DNA of 64,000 nucleotides from Sagittula salina (GCF_017813235.1 NZ_JAGISH010000004.1:224747-288746); one strand, 5' to 3'. Positions 28,163 through 39,618 are shown, counted from the first letter of the stretch. The notes: generated by a model from the letters alone, not told the origin. A program made the numbers and translations.

Positions 28163-28456
28163 TCAGACCACCTGAGAGATCAGCGAAAGCACCGCCACCT
28201 CTGCGGGCACGTCGTGGTCACGGATGTGCATCTCCAGCCGGGCGAGTTCCTCGGCCGAAAGTTGGAGCAGGATCGGCCGCGCGTCGCCAGGCAGCACATC
28301 CGTCTGCCAGCCCGTCCCGGCATCCAGCGCCCGACGCAGCGCCTGGCGCACGAGATAGGCCAGCGGCAGGTGCTGCTCAGATGTGCGCACCAGCCGTCTG
28401 CGCAGGTCCTCTGGCAGACAGAGTTCCACGGCTTTCCTCCCGTCCCGGCGACTCAT
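28163..28456 (-). CDS. Small protein with two ribbon-helix-helix-like halves
   Basis: A 97-residue protein I do not recognise as a named family. Two segments look alike: KAVELCLPEDLRRRLVRTSEQ..LVRQALRRAL and RPILLQLSAEELARLEMHIRDH..VAVLSLIS, each a short strand followed by two helices as in CopG/Arc ribbon-helix-helix domains, suggesting an internally duplicated DNA-binding protein or antitoxin-like protein. No toxin gene is adjacent. It lies downstream of groEL's terminator on the same strand. Confidence 0.55.
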   Translation of the reverse strand: MSRRDGRKAVELCLPEDLRRRLVRTSEQHLPLAYLVRQALRRALDAGTGWQTDVLPGDARPILLQLSAEELARLEMHIRDHDVPAEVAVLSLISQVV

Positions 28457-28579
28457 CTGGTATCTCCCTGGATTCGAGCGAACATAACGTGAATATCCGG
28501 GCGGCGCGACAAGAATTGTTCACAGAACCTGCGCCCATTGATCGCGCCCTGCGCCCGTCGCATCGTCCCCCGGAAATGA

Positions 28580-28602
28580 CAAAGGGGCCCGGAGGCCCCC
28601 TT
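28580..28602 (-). terminator. Probable terminator of groESL
   Basis: GGGGCC-TCCG-GGCCCC stem-loop on the minus strand followed by TTTGTC, about 95 bases beyond the groEL stop. The T tract is short, so efficiency may be modest. Confidence 0.6.
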
Positions 28603-28695
28603 GCGTATCGAACTGGCGGTGCCGCCTGTGTGACACCGGCACCAAAGGCGCCGATGCCCTGTCGCGGCTCTCACTCTTTCCCGAAGGAAGAGTGA

Positions 28696-30399
<1,704 letters not shown>

Positions 30400-30416
30400 T
30401 CAGGGAAAGGTCAGCC

Positions 30417-30704
30417 TCAGGCGATAATGCCGAGGATGTCGCTTTCCTTCATGATCATCAGCTCTTCACCTTCGACGGTGACTTCGGTGCCGGACCATTT
30501 GCCAAAGAGGATCTTGTCGCCTTCCTTGACGGCCATCTCGATCAGCTCGCCGCTGTCCTTGCGCGCGCCTTCGCCACACGCAACAACCACGCCTTCTGCC
30601 GGCTTTTCCTTGGCGCTGTCGGGAATGATCAGCCCACCGGCCGTCTTTTCATCGCCTTCGGTGCGACGAACAAGCACACGGTCATGAAGCGGTTTGAATG
30701 CCAT
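30417..30704 (-). CDS. groES: Co-chaperonin GroES
   Basis: A 95-residue Hsp10: [14 protein letters not shown], mobile loop around [17 protein letters not shown], roof-loop and closing ESDILGIIA. Caps the GroEL ring. The ATG at 30704 follows AGGAGTACTC. First gene of the operon with a perfect CIRCE operator 55 bases upstream. Confidence 0.98.
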   Translation of the reverse strand: MAFKPLHDRVLVRRTEGDEKTAGGLIIPDSAKEKPAEGVVVACGEGARKDSGELIEMAVKEGDKILFGKWSGTEVTVEGEELMIMKESDILGIIA

Positions 30705-30758
30705 CTCTGAGTACTCCTGGCTCAAAGTTTCACTACTGCCCCCCAATCGGGCGGGCTG

Positions 30759-30785
30759 TTAGCACTCATCGTCTCGGAGTGCTAA
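30759..30785 (-). promoter_or_regulatory. CIRCE operator (HrcA site)
   Basis: Perfect TTAGCACTC-N9-GAGTGCTAA inverted repeat, identical to the CIRCE consensus bound by the HrcA repressor. It lies between the groES start and the putative promoter, overlapping the expected transcript start. Confidence 0.97.
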
Positions 30786-30793
30786 CGATGCAG

Positions 30794-30822
30794 GAGGTAA
30801 GCAACGCAACGAGTCGTGTCAA
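30794..30822 (-). promoter_or_regulatory. Probable sigma70-type promoter of groESL
   Basis: On the minus strand TTGACA, 17 bases, TACCTC, ending 8 bases before the CIRCE element. TTGACA is a perfect -35; the -10 is weak. Placement fits repression by HrcA at the start site. Confidence 0.6.
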
Positions 30823-30980
30823 CATGCCGCGTGAAAATCTGTGGCCCCTATCCGGAGCCCATATCCGGCGCCTGAATCCGCAAGCCGAAAACCAACCCGA
30901 AGACAAACGCGAACGCGCAAAGGCCAACTGACACCAGCCCCGGCGCCGACCCGAATACCGAAGTGGGCATCGCCGCCCGC

Positions 30981-31028
30981 CCGCGCAACCATCCGCGCAA
31001 CCATCCGCGCAACCATCCATGCGGCCAT
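30981..31028. repeat. 12-bp tandem repeat array (ccgcgcaaccat)
   Basis: Three exact copies of ccgcgcaaccat (30981-31016) followed by a degenerate fourth, in the 415-base space between the groES promoter and the phosphoesterase gene. No coding potential is evident in this space; it also holds the 15-bp repeat at 31083 and a candidate Pho box at 31135. Confidence 0.9.
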
Positions 31029-31082
31029 CCGCTCACCGGTCCATGAGACGCCCCGATGACCTGCCCCGGCAACTTGCCCCCC

Positions 31083-31112
31083 GCGACGGTCCACCCTGCG
31101 ACGGTCCACCCT
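31083..31112. repeat. Two-copy 15-bp tandem repeat
   Basis: gcgacggtccaccct twice in direct succession, about 90 bases upstream of the phosphoesterase gene. Confidence 0.85.
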
Positions 31113-31134
31113 GCGTCATCAAACCGATACAGCC

Positions 31135-31152
31135 CCGTCACACCGCTGAAAC
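31135..31152 (+). promoter_or_regulatory. Candidate Pho box
   Basis: CCGTCAC-ACCG-CTGAAAC: two 7-base repeats spaced by 4, matching 11 of 14 positions of the PhoB pattern CTGTCAY-N4-CTGTCAY. It ends 48 bases before the GTG start of the plcP-like gene. The match is imperfect; the gene functions downstream make it worth noting. Confidence 0.35.
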
Positions 31153-31200
31153 ACCCCCGTCGTACTCCGCGGCGAACGCGCAACCGGAGACAGCGGCCCC

Positions 31201-32013
31201 GTGTCCGACCGAACGATCTTCCTCTCGGACGTCCACCTCGGCACCCGTGGCTGCCGTGCCCACCTGCTGGTTGATTTCCTCGAAAAACACGACGCCCGGA
31301 CGCTTTACCTCGTGGGCGACATCGTCGACGGCTGGCGGCTGAAACGCGGCTGGCACTGGCCCGAAGACCACAACGCGGTGATCCGCGCGATCCTCGAAAA
31401 GGCGCGCTCCGGCACCCGCGTCATCTTCATTCCCGGCAACCATGACGAGGTCTTTCGCGACTACATCGGGCTGCACCTCGGCGGGATCGAACTGAAGCGG
31501 TCCGACACCTTCCTGTCGGCCAGCGGCAAACGCTACCTTGTGACCCATGGCGACGAATTCGATGCCGTGATGGCCAATGCCCGCTGGCTGGCCATGCTGG
31601 GCGACCGCGCCTACGCCACGCTGATCTGGCTCAATCCAAAGATCAACGCCGTTCGCCGTCTCTGGTCGCACCGCTACTGGTCGCTGTCGAAATGGTCAAA
31701 ACAGCAGGTGAAGCAGGCGGTCAACTTCATCGGCCAGTACGAGGCGGTGCTGGCAGAATCCGCCCGCCAGCAGGGCTATCAGGGCGTCATCTGCGGCCAC
31801 ATCCACCACGCCGAGATCCGCCGCATCGGCGGCATTCACTACATCAACACCGGCGACTGGGTCGAAAGCTGCACCGCCGTGATCGAAAACCACGCGGGCG
31901 AGATGCGGCTGGTCGACTGGGAGGCGCGCGCCAACCGCCACCGCCTGCTGGAACGCCGCCGCGCGCGCGCCGCCAGCGCCGCCCGCGCCCTCACCGGACA
32001 GGATCTGCAATGA
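31201..32013 (+). CDS. Metallophosphoesterase, PlcP-like phospholipase C (LpxH-related)
   Basis: A 270-residue soluble binuclear-metal phosphoesterase starting at GTG 31201. Metal-binding motifs in order: SDVHLG, VGDIVDGW, PGNHDE, THGDEFD and GHIHHAE. The fold is that of UDP-2,3-diacylglucosamine hydrolase (LpxH), but the neighbours btaA and btaB point to the related PlcP enzyme, which in Sinorhizobium removes phospho-headgroups from phosphatidylcholine and phosphatidylglycerol under phosphate shortage to yield diacylglycerol. It overlaps btaA by 4 bases. Alternative: LpxH2-type lipid A enzyme. Context supports PlcP. Confidence 0.8.
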   Translation: MSDRTIFLSDVHLGTRGCRAHLLVDFLEKHDARTLYLVGDIVDGWRLKRGWHWPEDHNAVIRAILEKARSGTRVIFIPGNHDEVFRDYIGLHLGGIELKRSDTFLSASGKRYLVTHGDEFDAVMANARWLAMLGDRAYATLIWLNPKINAVRRLWSHRYWSLSKWSKQQVKQAVNFIGQYEAVLAESARQQGYQGVICGHIHHAEIRRIGGIHYINTGDWVESCTAVIENHAGEMRLVDWEARANRHRLLERRRARAASAARALTGQDLQ

Positions 32014-33242
32014 CCGACACCAGCCCCACACTTCCTCGCGACACCGCCGCGCTGATCGCAGAAGCCGTGCATGGCAACGCGCCCCGCGCCAGCCTCGGGG
32101 ATCGCATGTTTGCCAGCCTCTTTCGTGGCCTCGTCTACCCGCAGATCTGGGAGGACCCCGTCTGCGACATGGCCGCGCTCGGGCTGTCAGAGGCGGACGA
32201 CGTGCTTTGCATCGCGTCGGGCGGCTGCAACATGATGTCCTACCTCTGTGCGCGGCCCGCGTCGCTCACGGCCGTTGACCTGTCGCCGTGGCATGTGGAA
32301 CTGGGACGGCTGAAGCTCGCGGCGGTACGCCACCTGCCCGACCACGCCGCGTTCTACAGCCTGTTCGGGGATGCCGACCGCGCCGCCAACGTCGACCTGC
32401 TCGAGCAATACGTCCTGCCGCACCTGCCCCCCGAGGCGCGCGGTTTCTGGAACGCCCGCCAAGGCCTGCGCCGACGCAAGTCGCTGTTCGCGCGTGGCTT
32501 CTATCGCTTTGGCGCATTGGGGGCGTTCCTGGGCGCGGTGCATGTCATCACCCGAATGGGCGGCGTGCGCTGGGACGACCTTCTGCGGGCGCCCACGCCA
32601 GAGGCGCAGCGCGCCGTCTTTGACGCGCAGATCGCGCCGCTGTTCGAAACCCGGCTGGTGCGCGGACTTGCGGCGCAGCGCGGCGCGCTTTTCGGGCTGG
32701 GGATTCCGCCCGCGCAGTACGACAAGCTCGCCGCCGACGCGGGTGGCGACATCCTCCCCGTCCTGCGCGACCGCTGCCGCAAGCTGTTCTGCGATTTCCC
32801 GGTTTCGGACAACTACTTTGCCTGGCAGGCGGCGCGCCGCGCCTACGCACCCGACGGCGCGGGACCCGTGCCGCCCTATCTGGAGCCGCGCCACCTCGGC
32901 ACCCTCCGCGCCATGGCCCCGCGTGCCCGCGTGCTGCACCGCTCTGTGACCGAACACCTCTCAGACGCCCCCGCCGGGTCGCACTCCGTCTACATCCTGC
33001 TCGACGCGCAGGACTGGATGAACGACGCGCAGCTCACCGTGCTCTGGCAGCAGATCACCCGCACCGCGCGTCCTGGCGCGCGCGTGCTGTTCCGCACCGG
33101 CGGCACCGCCGACATCCTGCCCGGCCGCGTGCCCGACGCGATCCTCGGCCAATGGCGCTACGACGCACCGGCTTCGCGCAGGGCCTTCGAAACCGACCGC
33201 TCCGCCATCTACGGCGGCGTGCACCTCTATCGAAAACGCTGA
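32010..33242 (+). CDS. btaA: AdoMet:diacylglycerol 3-amino-3-carboxypropyl transferase BtaA (DUF3419)
   Basis: A 410-residue DUF3419 protein. It transfers the aminocarboxypropyl group of AdoMet to diacylglycerol, giving diacylglyceryl-homoserine, the first step of DGTS betaine-lipid synthesis. Seen: FRGLVYPQIWEDPVCDMAAL at the start, the AdoMet-site-like CIASGGCNMMSYL and VDLSPWHVELGRLKL, and the terminal VYILLDAQDWMNDAQLTVLW and FRTGGTADILPGRVP. Start ATG 32010 overlaps the phosphoesterase gene by 4 bases; 16 bases separate it from btaB. Confidence 0.88.
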   Translation: MTDTSPTLPRDTAALIAEAVHGNAPRASLGDRMFASLFRGLVYPQIWEDPVCDMAALGLSEADDVLCIASGGCNMMSYLCARPASLTAVDLSPWHVELGRLKLAAVRHLPDHAAFYSLFGDADRAANVDLLEQYVLPHLPPEARGFWNARQGLRRRKSLFARGFYRFGALGAFLGAVHVITRMGGVRWDDLLRAPTPEAQRAVFDAQIAPLFETRLVRGLAAQRGALFGLGIPPAQYDKLAADAGGDILPVLRDRCRKLFCDFPVSDNYFAWQAARRAYAPDGAGPVPPYLEPRHLGTLRAMAPRARVLHRSVTEHLSDAPAGSHSVYILLDAQDWMNDAQLTVLWQQITRTARPGARVLFRTGGTADILPGRVPDAILGQWRYDAPASRRAFETDRSAIYGGVHLYRKR

Positions 33243-33258
33243 GACCGGACCCGCCGAC

Positions 33259-33891
33259 ATGAGCATGACCTCCGACCACGGCCGCCTGATGGATGACGTC
33301 TACCGCGTCCAGCGCCGCTTTTATGACATCACGCGCAAGCACTACCTGCTGGGCCGCGACCACCTGATCACGCAGATGGATGTGCGCCCCGGCCAGTCCG
33401 TGCTGGAGATCGCCTGCGGCACCGGTCGCAACCTCGCGCTGATCCGCGCGCGCCACCCGCAGGCGCGGCTGCATGGGCTCGATATCTCGGAACAGATGCT
33501 GATCTCTGCCCGCCGCACGCTGGGATTGCGCGCCACGCTCGTTCGCGCCGACGCCTGCCGCTTTGACCCGGAAACGCTTTTCGGTCGGCGCCACTTCGAC
33601 CACATCGTGTTTTCCTACAGCCTGTCGATGATCCCCGACTGGCAGGGCGCGCTGGACGAAGCCATGCGCCACCTCGCCCCCGGAGGCACGCTGCACGTGG
33701 TCGACTTCGGCGATCAGCACCGCCTGCCGCGCTGGGTCCGCGCGGGGTTGCGCGCCTGGCTCGCCCGGTTCCATGTGACGCCCCGCGACGCCCTGCCCGG
33801 CGCGCTGCGCAATCTGCCGCACTTGGCGCTGCACCAGGCGCCGCTCTATCGCGGCTACGCGCAATACGCCCGCCTGACGCGCCGCCCCTGA
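33259..33891 (+). CDS. btaB: Diacylglyceryl-homoserine N-methyltransferase BtaB
   Basis: A 210-residue class I AdoMet methyltransferase. Motif I is VLEIACGTGRNLALI, followed by GLDISEQML and the post-motif FDHIVFSYSLSMIPDW and LHVVDFGDQ. BtaB adds three methyl groups to diacylglyceryl-homoserine to give DGTS. On sequence alone it could be another small methyltransferase; the immediate btaA neighbour makes BtaB the best call. Start ATG 33259 (second Met at residue 3 possible). Confidence 0.85.
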   Translation: MSMTSDHGRLMDDVYRVQRRFYDITRKHYLLGRDHLITQMDVRPGQSVLEIACGTGRNLALIRARHPQARLHGLDISEQMLISARRTLGLRATLVRADACRFDPETLFGRRHFDHIVFSYSLSMIPDWQGALDEAMRHLAPGGTLHVVDFGDQHRLPRWVRAGLRAWLARFHVTPRDALPGALRNLPHLALHQAPLYRGYAQYARLTRRP

Positions 33892-33980
33892 CGGCCCCCG
33901 GCCCGCGAGGATCTGGCCAACATCCGGCCACGCCCTGAACCCGACCAGGGCCATGCTGCGAAGACCTTGTCGCTGGGTTC

Positions 33981-34063
33981 TTCGCAGGCCATTTCGCAGG
34001 CCATTTCCCTGTGCAACTCGCTGCGAAATTCCCTGTGCCATTCCCTGTGCCATTCCCTGATAC
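33981..34063. repeat. 12-bp tandem repeats (two unit types)
   Basis: ttcgcaggccat twice (33981-34004), then after a spacer attccctgtgcc twice and a third degenerate copy (34028-34063), in the 217-base gap between btaB and mprF. All units are 12 bp. No promoter or gene is evident within the array; the mprF start follows 45 bases later. Confidence 0.85.
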
Positions 34064-34108
34064 ACAGCGCTAAGACGGCATCAGCAACGAGTCGGGACCC
34101 CCAGCCGC

Positions 34109-36730
34109 ATGACGGACGACACCACCGCAAGGACATCGCCCTGGCAGCGCGTCAAACCGCTGTTGCCATATTTCGTGACCATCGCGCTGTTTGCCGCCGG
34201 CGCCTGGGCGCTGCATCACCTGCTGGCCCCCGTCGACCTGCGCAGTGTCATGGCGCAGGCCCGCGCCACCCCGGCGCATATTCTGCTGCTGGCCGTCCTG
34301 ACCACGGCGGCCAGCTACATGACCCTGATCGGCTACGACTGGTCGGCGCTACGCTACATCGGCAAACGCCTTCCGCTGCCGGTGACCATGCTGGGCGCCT
34401 TCCTCGGCTATGCCTTCGGCAATACCATCGGCGCGGGTCCGATCACCGGCGGGGCGGTCCGCTACCGGATCTATTCCGCGCTGGGGCTGTCGGCCTATGA
34501 CATCGCCGCCATCGCCACCTTCGGCGCCAGCGCCTTTGGCTTTGGCGCGACCATCATCGGTTTCGGCGCGCTGGTGATTCACCCGCACGCGCTGGGGCAC
34601 CTGCTGCACCTCGACCCTGCGACGATTCGCTACGGCTCGCTCGCGATCGTCGCCACGGCCTGTGCCATCCTCTTTGCCATCGCCGCCCGCCAGTCCGAGA
34701 TCACCGTGCGCGGCATAGCCCTGCGCCCGCCGACGCCCGGCATCATGGCGGCGCAGTTCGTGTTCACCGCCGTGGACCTGCTGCTGGCCGCCGCCACGCT
34801 CTACCTGCTGCTGCCGCCCTCCGACCTTGGCTTTCCGACCTTCCTCGCGGTCTTTGCCGCCGCGATCATGGCGGGCGTCGTGTCGCACGTCCCCGGCGGC
34901 GTCGGCGTCTTCGAAACCGTGATCATTGCCGCACTGCCGCCCTCCGTCCCCGTCGAACAGGCCGCCACGGGGCTGCTGCTTTATCGGCTGGTCTATTACC
35001 TGCTGCCCTTCTTCGTGGCGCTCGTCATTCTCGCCGTGACCGAGTTCCGCCATGCCTCCGGCCGCAGCCTGCCGCCCTTCGTTCAGGCGCTGGTGCGGTC
35101 GATCTCCGCCCTGGTGCCGCTGGCCATCGCGACGATGATCCTGACCTCCGGCGTGATCATGATAATCTCCAGCCTGATCCCGCCGACCTCCGAAATCGCC
35201 GAGGATCTGGAACTGCTGCTGCCCACCGCCATCCTCGAAGGCGGCGCGCTGCTGACCAGCGCCATCGGCGCCTCCATGCTGGTGATCGCCCATGGCCTGC
35301 TGCGCCGCGTGCAGGGGGCGTGGTGGCTGGCGGTGCTGGCGCTGTCGGGCGGCATCGCCACCAGCCTCGCCAACGGGCTGGATTACGAACGCGCGCTGAT
35401 GCTGGGGGCGGCGCTGCTGATCCTGCTCCCGACCAAGGCCGAATTCTTCCGCACCACGCGGATGACCCGCGACGTGTTCAGCCTGCGCTGGACGCTGATG
35501 ATGCTCGGACTGCTGGGCGGGCTTCTGGTGGTGCTTGTCTTCGCGCAGAAGGCCACGCCCTACGCGCATGACCTCTGGTGGCAGTTCGCCTCGGACCAGA
35601 GCGCGCCGCGCGCCCTGCGCGCCGCGCTCCTGGGGGGCATCCTGCTGACCGTGGCGCTGCTCGTCTTTGCGCTGCGTCCCGGCACCCTGCGCCACGCGCC
35701 CGCCACGCCCGAGGATCTGGAGCGCGCCCGTGCCCTGATCGCCGCGCAGCCCGACCCGGGGGCCAATATCGCCCTGACCGGCGACAAATGCCTGATGTTC
35801 TCGGACAGCGGCCGCGCGGCGCTGATGTACCGCATTCAGAATCGCAGCTGGATCGCGCTGCACGAACCCTTTGGCGACCCAGCAGAGGCGCGCCAGCTGG
35901 CCTGGGCCTTCCACGACGCGGCCTATGCCGCCAACGCCCGCCCGATCTTCTACGCGGTTTCGGCCGCGCATGCCTCGCTCTGGATCGACATGGGCCTGGC
36001 GCTGATCAAGATGGGAGAGGAGGCGGTGGTACCCCTGGCGGGATTCAGCCTCGACGGTCCCGCCCGCAAACGCCTGCGCACGACGCACAACCGCGCGCTG
36101 CGCGACGGGCTGACCTTCGAAATGCTGGAGGCGCCCGTCGCGCCGGAGACGCTGGAAGCGCTGCGCCCGATATCCGACGCATGGCTGGCGGCGAAATCCG
36201 GCGGCGAAAAGGGGTTTTCCCTCGGCACCTTCGACCCGGCGGTGCTGTCGCGCGCGCCCATCGCCGTCGTCCGGCACCATGACCGCATCGTGGGTTTTGC
36301 CACGCTCTGGCTGACGGACGCGCACCACGCCGCCAGCATCGACCTGATGCGCCACGCGGACGACGCGCCCTCCGGGATGATGGAGTTCCTGTTCACCGAG
36401 CTGTTGCTACACTTTGCAGGCCGCGGCTATGCCGAGTTTTCCCTTGGCAATGCGCCCCTGTCGGGGATCGAGGCGCGGCGCGGCGCGCGCTTGACCGCGC
36501 GCATGGGCGCCTTTGTCTACAAGCACGGGCGGCAGTTCTACAACTTCGAGGGACTGCGCGCTTTCAAGCAGAAGTTCGACCCCGAGTGGCGCCCGGTCTA
36601 TGTCGCCGTGCCGCCGCGCGCGAACATCCTCGCCGTGGCGACGGACATCGTGACCCTGATCAACGGCGGCCTGCCCCGCCCGGGCCGCGCACGGAAGCCC
36701 CGCACAAAGGCCGAGAGGCGGACAAGCTGA
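34109..36730 (+). CDS. mprF: Bifunctional phosphatidylglycerol lysyltransferase/flippase MprF
   Basis: An 873-residue membrane protein. Residues about 20-510 hold some 12-14 helices of the MprF flippase/UPF0104 type (FGNTIGAGPITGGAVRYRIY, VVSHVPGGVGVFETVI). Residues about 530-850 are a cytoplasmic DUF2156 GNAT-like synthase domain (FSDSGRAALMYRIQNRSWIALHEPFGDP, GFATLWLT, SLGNAPLSGI, FEGLRAFKQKFDPEWRPVY). MprF transfers an amino acid, usually lysine or alanine, from tRNA to phosphatidylglycerol and flips the product, lowering surface charge. It follows the btaAB genes but after a 217-base gap, so it may have its own promoter. Confidence 0.92.
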   Translation: MTDDTTARTSPWQRVKPLLPYFVTIALFAAGAWALHHLLAPVDLRSVMAQARATPAHILLLAVLTTAASYMTLIGYDWSALRYIGKRLPLPVTMLGAFLGYAFGNTIGAGPITGGAVRYRIYSALGLSAYDIAAIATFGASAFGFGATIIGFGALVIHPHALGHLLHLDPATIRYGSLAIVATACAILFAIAARQSEITVRGIALRPPTPGIMAAQFVFTAVDLLLAAATLYLLLPPSDLGFPTFLAVFAAAIMAGVVSHVPGGVGVFETVIIAALPPSVPVEQAATGLLLYRLVYYLLPFFVALVILAVTEFRHASGRSLPPFVQALVRSISALVPLAIATMILTSGVIMIISSLIPPTSEIAEDLELLLPTAILEGGALLTSAIGASMLVIAHGLLRRVQGAWWLAVLALSGGIATSLANGLDYERALMLGAALLILLPTKAEFFRTTRMTRDVFSLRWTLMMLGLLGGLLVVLVFAQKATPYAHDLWWQFASDQSAPRALRAALLGGILLTVALLVFALRPGTLRHAPATPEDLERARALIAAQPDPGANIALTGDKCLMFSDSGRAALMYRIQNRSWIALHEPFGDPAEARQLAWAFHDAAYAANARPIFYAVSAAHASLWIDMGLALIKMGEEAVVPLAGFSLDGPARKRLRTTHNRALRDGLTFEMLEAPVAPETLEALRPISDAWLAAKSGGEKGFSLGTFDPAVLSRAPIAVVRHHDRIVGFATLWLTDAHHAASIDLMRHADDAPSGMMEFLFTELLLHFAGRGYAEFSLGNAPLSGIEARRGARLTARMGAFVYKHGRQFYNFEGLRAFKQKFDPEWRPVYVAVPPRANILAVATDIVTLINGGLPRPGRARKPRTKAERRTS

Positions 36731-36738
36731 GACTGGGC

Positions 36739-36833
36739 CAGTGTCGGGGCCTGTGTCGGGGCCTGGGACTTGGGCCTGTGTTGAGGCCTGTTTTGGGGCC
36801 CTTGTTGGGGCCTGTGCCTTGGGCCTGTTTTGT
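36739..36833. repeat. Degenerate 12-bp tandem repeat array (tgtcggggcctg)
   Basis: About eight degenerate units of the type tgtcggggcctg, tgttgaggcctg, ttttggggccct, tgttggggcctg, in the 459-base gap after mprF. The unit is one base from the repeat inside cydC. The rest of the gap holds dispersed repeat copy D, a candidate Fnr box and a palindrome. Confidence 0.85.
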
Positions 36834-36848
36834 CGGCGTCTCAGCGCG

Positions 36849-36899
36849 GGGGTCACATCCCCGCCCCCCGTGGAGGTATCTGAACCAAGAAGAAGCGGG
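36849..36899 (+). repeat. Dispersed intergenic repeat, copy D
   Basis: GGGGGTCACATCCCC, CCCCCCGTGGAGGTATCTG and CCAAGAAGAAGCGGG: the same hairpin, GGTAT and AAG-AAGAAGC parts as the other copies, with more divergence. Downstream of mprF. Confidence 0.65.
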
Positions 36900-37062
36900 A
36901 AAGCGGGCGGTTTCAGAGCGGTCTGGAGATCGCCCCTGAAGGGCGGCGTTGCGGTGGTGCCCCCGGACCCTCAGGGCGCATTTGCGAAGCAGAGAGGCAT
37001 CGCGGCGGCGGAGAGCGGCTGACAAGGGTAAAGAAATCCTGAATCCGGGTGGGGCAAGATAT

Positions 37063-37076
37063 TGATTTCGCTCAAT
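37063..37076. promoter_or_regulatory. Candidate Fnr/Dnr-type box upstream of ldh
   Basis: TTGAT-TTCG-CTCAA matches nine of ten positions of TTGAT-N4-ATCAA. It lies 114-127 bases upstream of the lactate dehydrogenase start. Control by an Fnr-family activator under low oxygen would suit the gene; match is by eye. Confidence 0.5.
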
Positions 37077-37084
37077 CCCGCGAC

Positions 37085-37101
37085 TGTCCCATGGTGGGAC
37101 A
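37085..37101. promoter_or_regulatory. Inverted repeat TGTCCCA-TGG-TGGGACA
   Basis: Perfect 7-bp arms around a 3-base spacer, 9 bases after the candidate Fnr box and 89 bases before the ldh start. Looks like a dimeric repressor or activator site; the protein is unknown. Confidence 0.55.
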
Positions 37102-37144
37102 TGCCCTGACCGGGCGCGGCGGCGAGAAGGTCTTTGCCCCGTAG

Positions 37145-38718
<1,574 letters not shown>

Positions 38719-38726
<8 letters not shown>

Positions 38727-39093
38727 GCGCCGGCGCCCCGTCTGGCGGGAGAGACGCACGGTAGGCAACGATGGCGGCCTCCAGATCGGTAATCAGATCT
38801 GCCACTGGAACGCCGCGTTCTTCCGCCAGGCGGCTTAGCGGCTCAGGCCCGTGGCCATCCCGTTTTGCGCCCGGATTCAGGCCGAGGGCGTCCGTGACCA
38901 CATCCTTCGGCAGGTGCCACGACATGGCGACGAAGCGCGGCGTCATCCATGGCGCGATGGGCATGTCGCGATGCTCCGGATCGGCCCAGAAAAGCGCGCC
39001 CAGCGCCAGCCGTACGGCAAAGACCGTGGCCACCAGGAGAGCCAGCGCCAGCCCACCCGTCAGATAGGGCGCTTCACGCCAAAGCCTGCGCAT
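38719..39093 (-). CDS. Small single-span membrane protein of unknown function
   Basis: A 124-residue protein I do not recognise. One N-terminal membrane helix (LTGGLALALLVATVFAVRLALGALFW) is followed by a soluble tail with PEHRDMPIAPWMTPRFVAMSW and a helical C-terminus (LSRLAEERGVPVADLITDLEAAIVAYRA). The topology suggests a periplasmic or cytoplasmic tail anchored in the inner membrane. It overlaps the dedA start by 8 bases and is therefore probably cotranscribed and translationally coupled; a functional link to DedA is inferred. Confidence 0.7.
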
Positions 39094-39351
39094 CGCTTGC
39101 CTCCTTCATACTCCCCCGGCCGCCAGACAGAGCGCGCGCGGCGCGGTCAGTCCATGGGATACACGCACCATGCGCCGCGACCCGTCGCGATGTCCTGCCC
39201 CGAATGCGGGTTGCACGGATTTCATGGCCATAGAATCGCGCTTTTGTGGAGCAATACGGTAAAATTTCATCCAGGAGGATTTTCGCGACGCGGTTTCTCG
39301 CCCTCTGGCTCGCCCTTCTTGCCACGCCCCCGCTGTGTCTCCCGCTCTCGG

Positions 39352-39618
39352 ATGTTCATCCGCGACTACGGCGTCGGCCCTTATTCCTTCGACAGGTGCG
39401 CCCTCGCGCCGACGTGGGCGGAAATCGACGCCCGGACCGTCGCGCAGATGGACTGGCTCGCCGCGCTGCCGAAGGATGCACCGGCGCAGGGAGAGCGGGT
39501 GCTGCTGGCGATGCACGTACCACCCAGACTCGACGGCTACAGCGGCAAGCCCATGTGGATCATGGACCGGTTCCCGGCCCGGGGTTCCCGAATTCGCCAT
39601 AGTCCGCCGGATGGCTGA
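39352..39618 (+). pseudogene. Fragment of a metallophosphoesterase-like gene
   Basis: An 88-codon open stretch with codon use like real genes here. It reads FIRDYGVGPYSFDRC, then a helix QMDWLAALPKDAPAQGERVLLAMHVPP, which resembles the C-terminal part of calcineurin-like phosphoesterases (SFD.. / WL..L / HxPP). The upstream metal-binding half is missing; a different frame upstream (39246) carries a signal-like stretch RFLALWLALLATPPLCLPL, so the gene may be broken by a deletion and frameshift. The remaining space 39094-39351 shows nothing else clear. Confidence 0.35.

Noticed and set aside
34349-36355. Long open frame antisense to mprF
   Set aside because: Very high GC makes long antisense frames common here; the mprF frame carries clear family motifs and the antisense translation is low-complexity Arg/His/Gln-rich.
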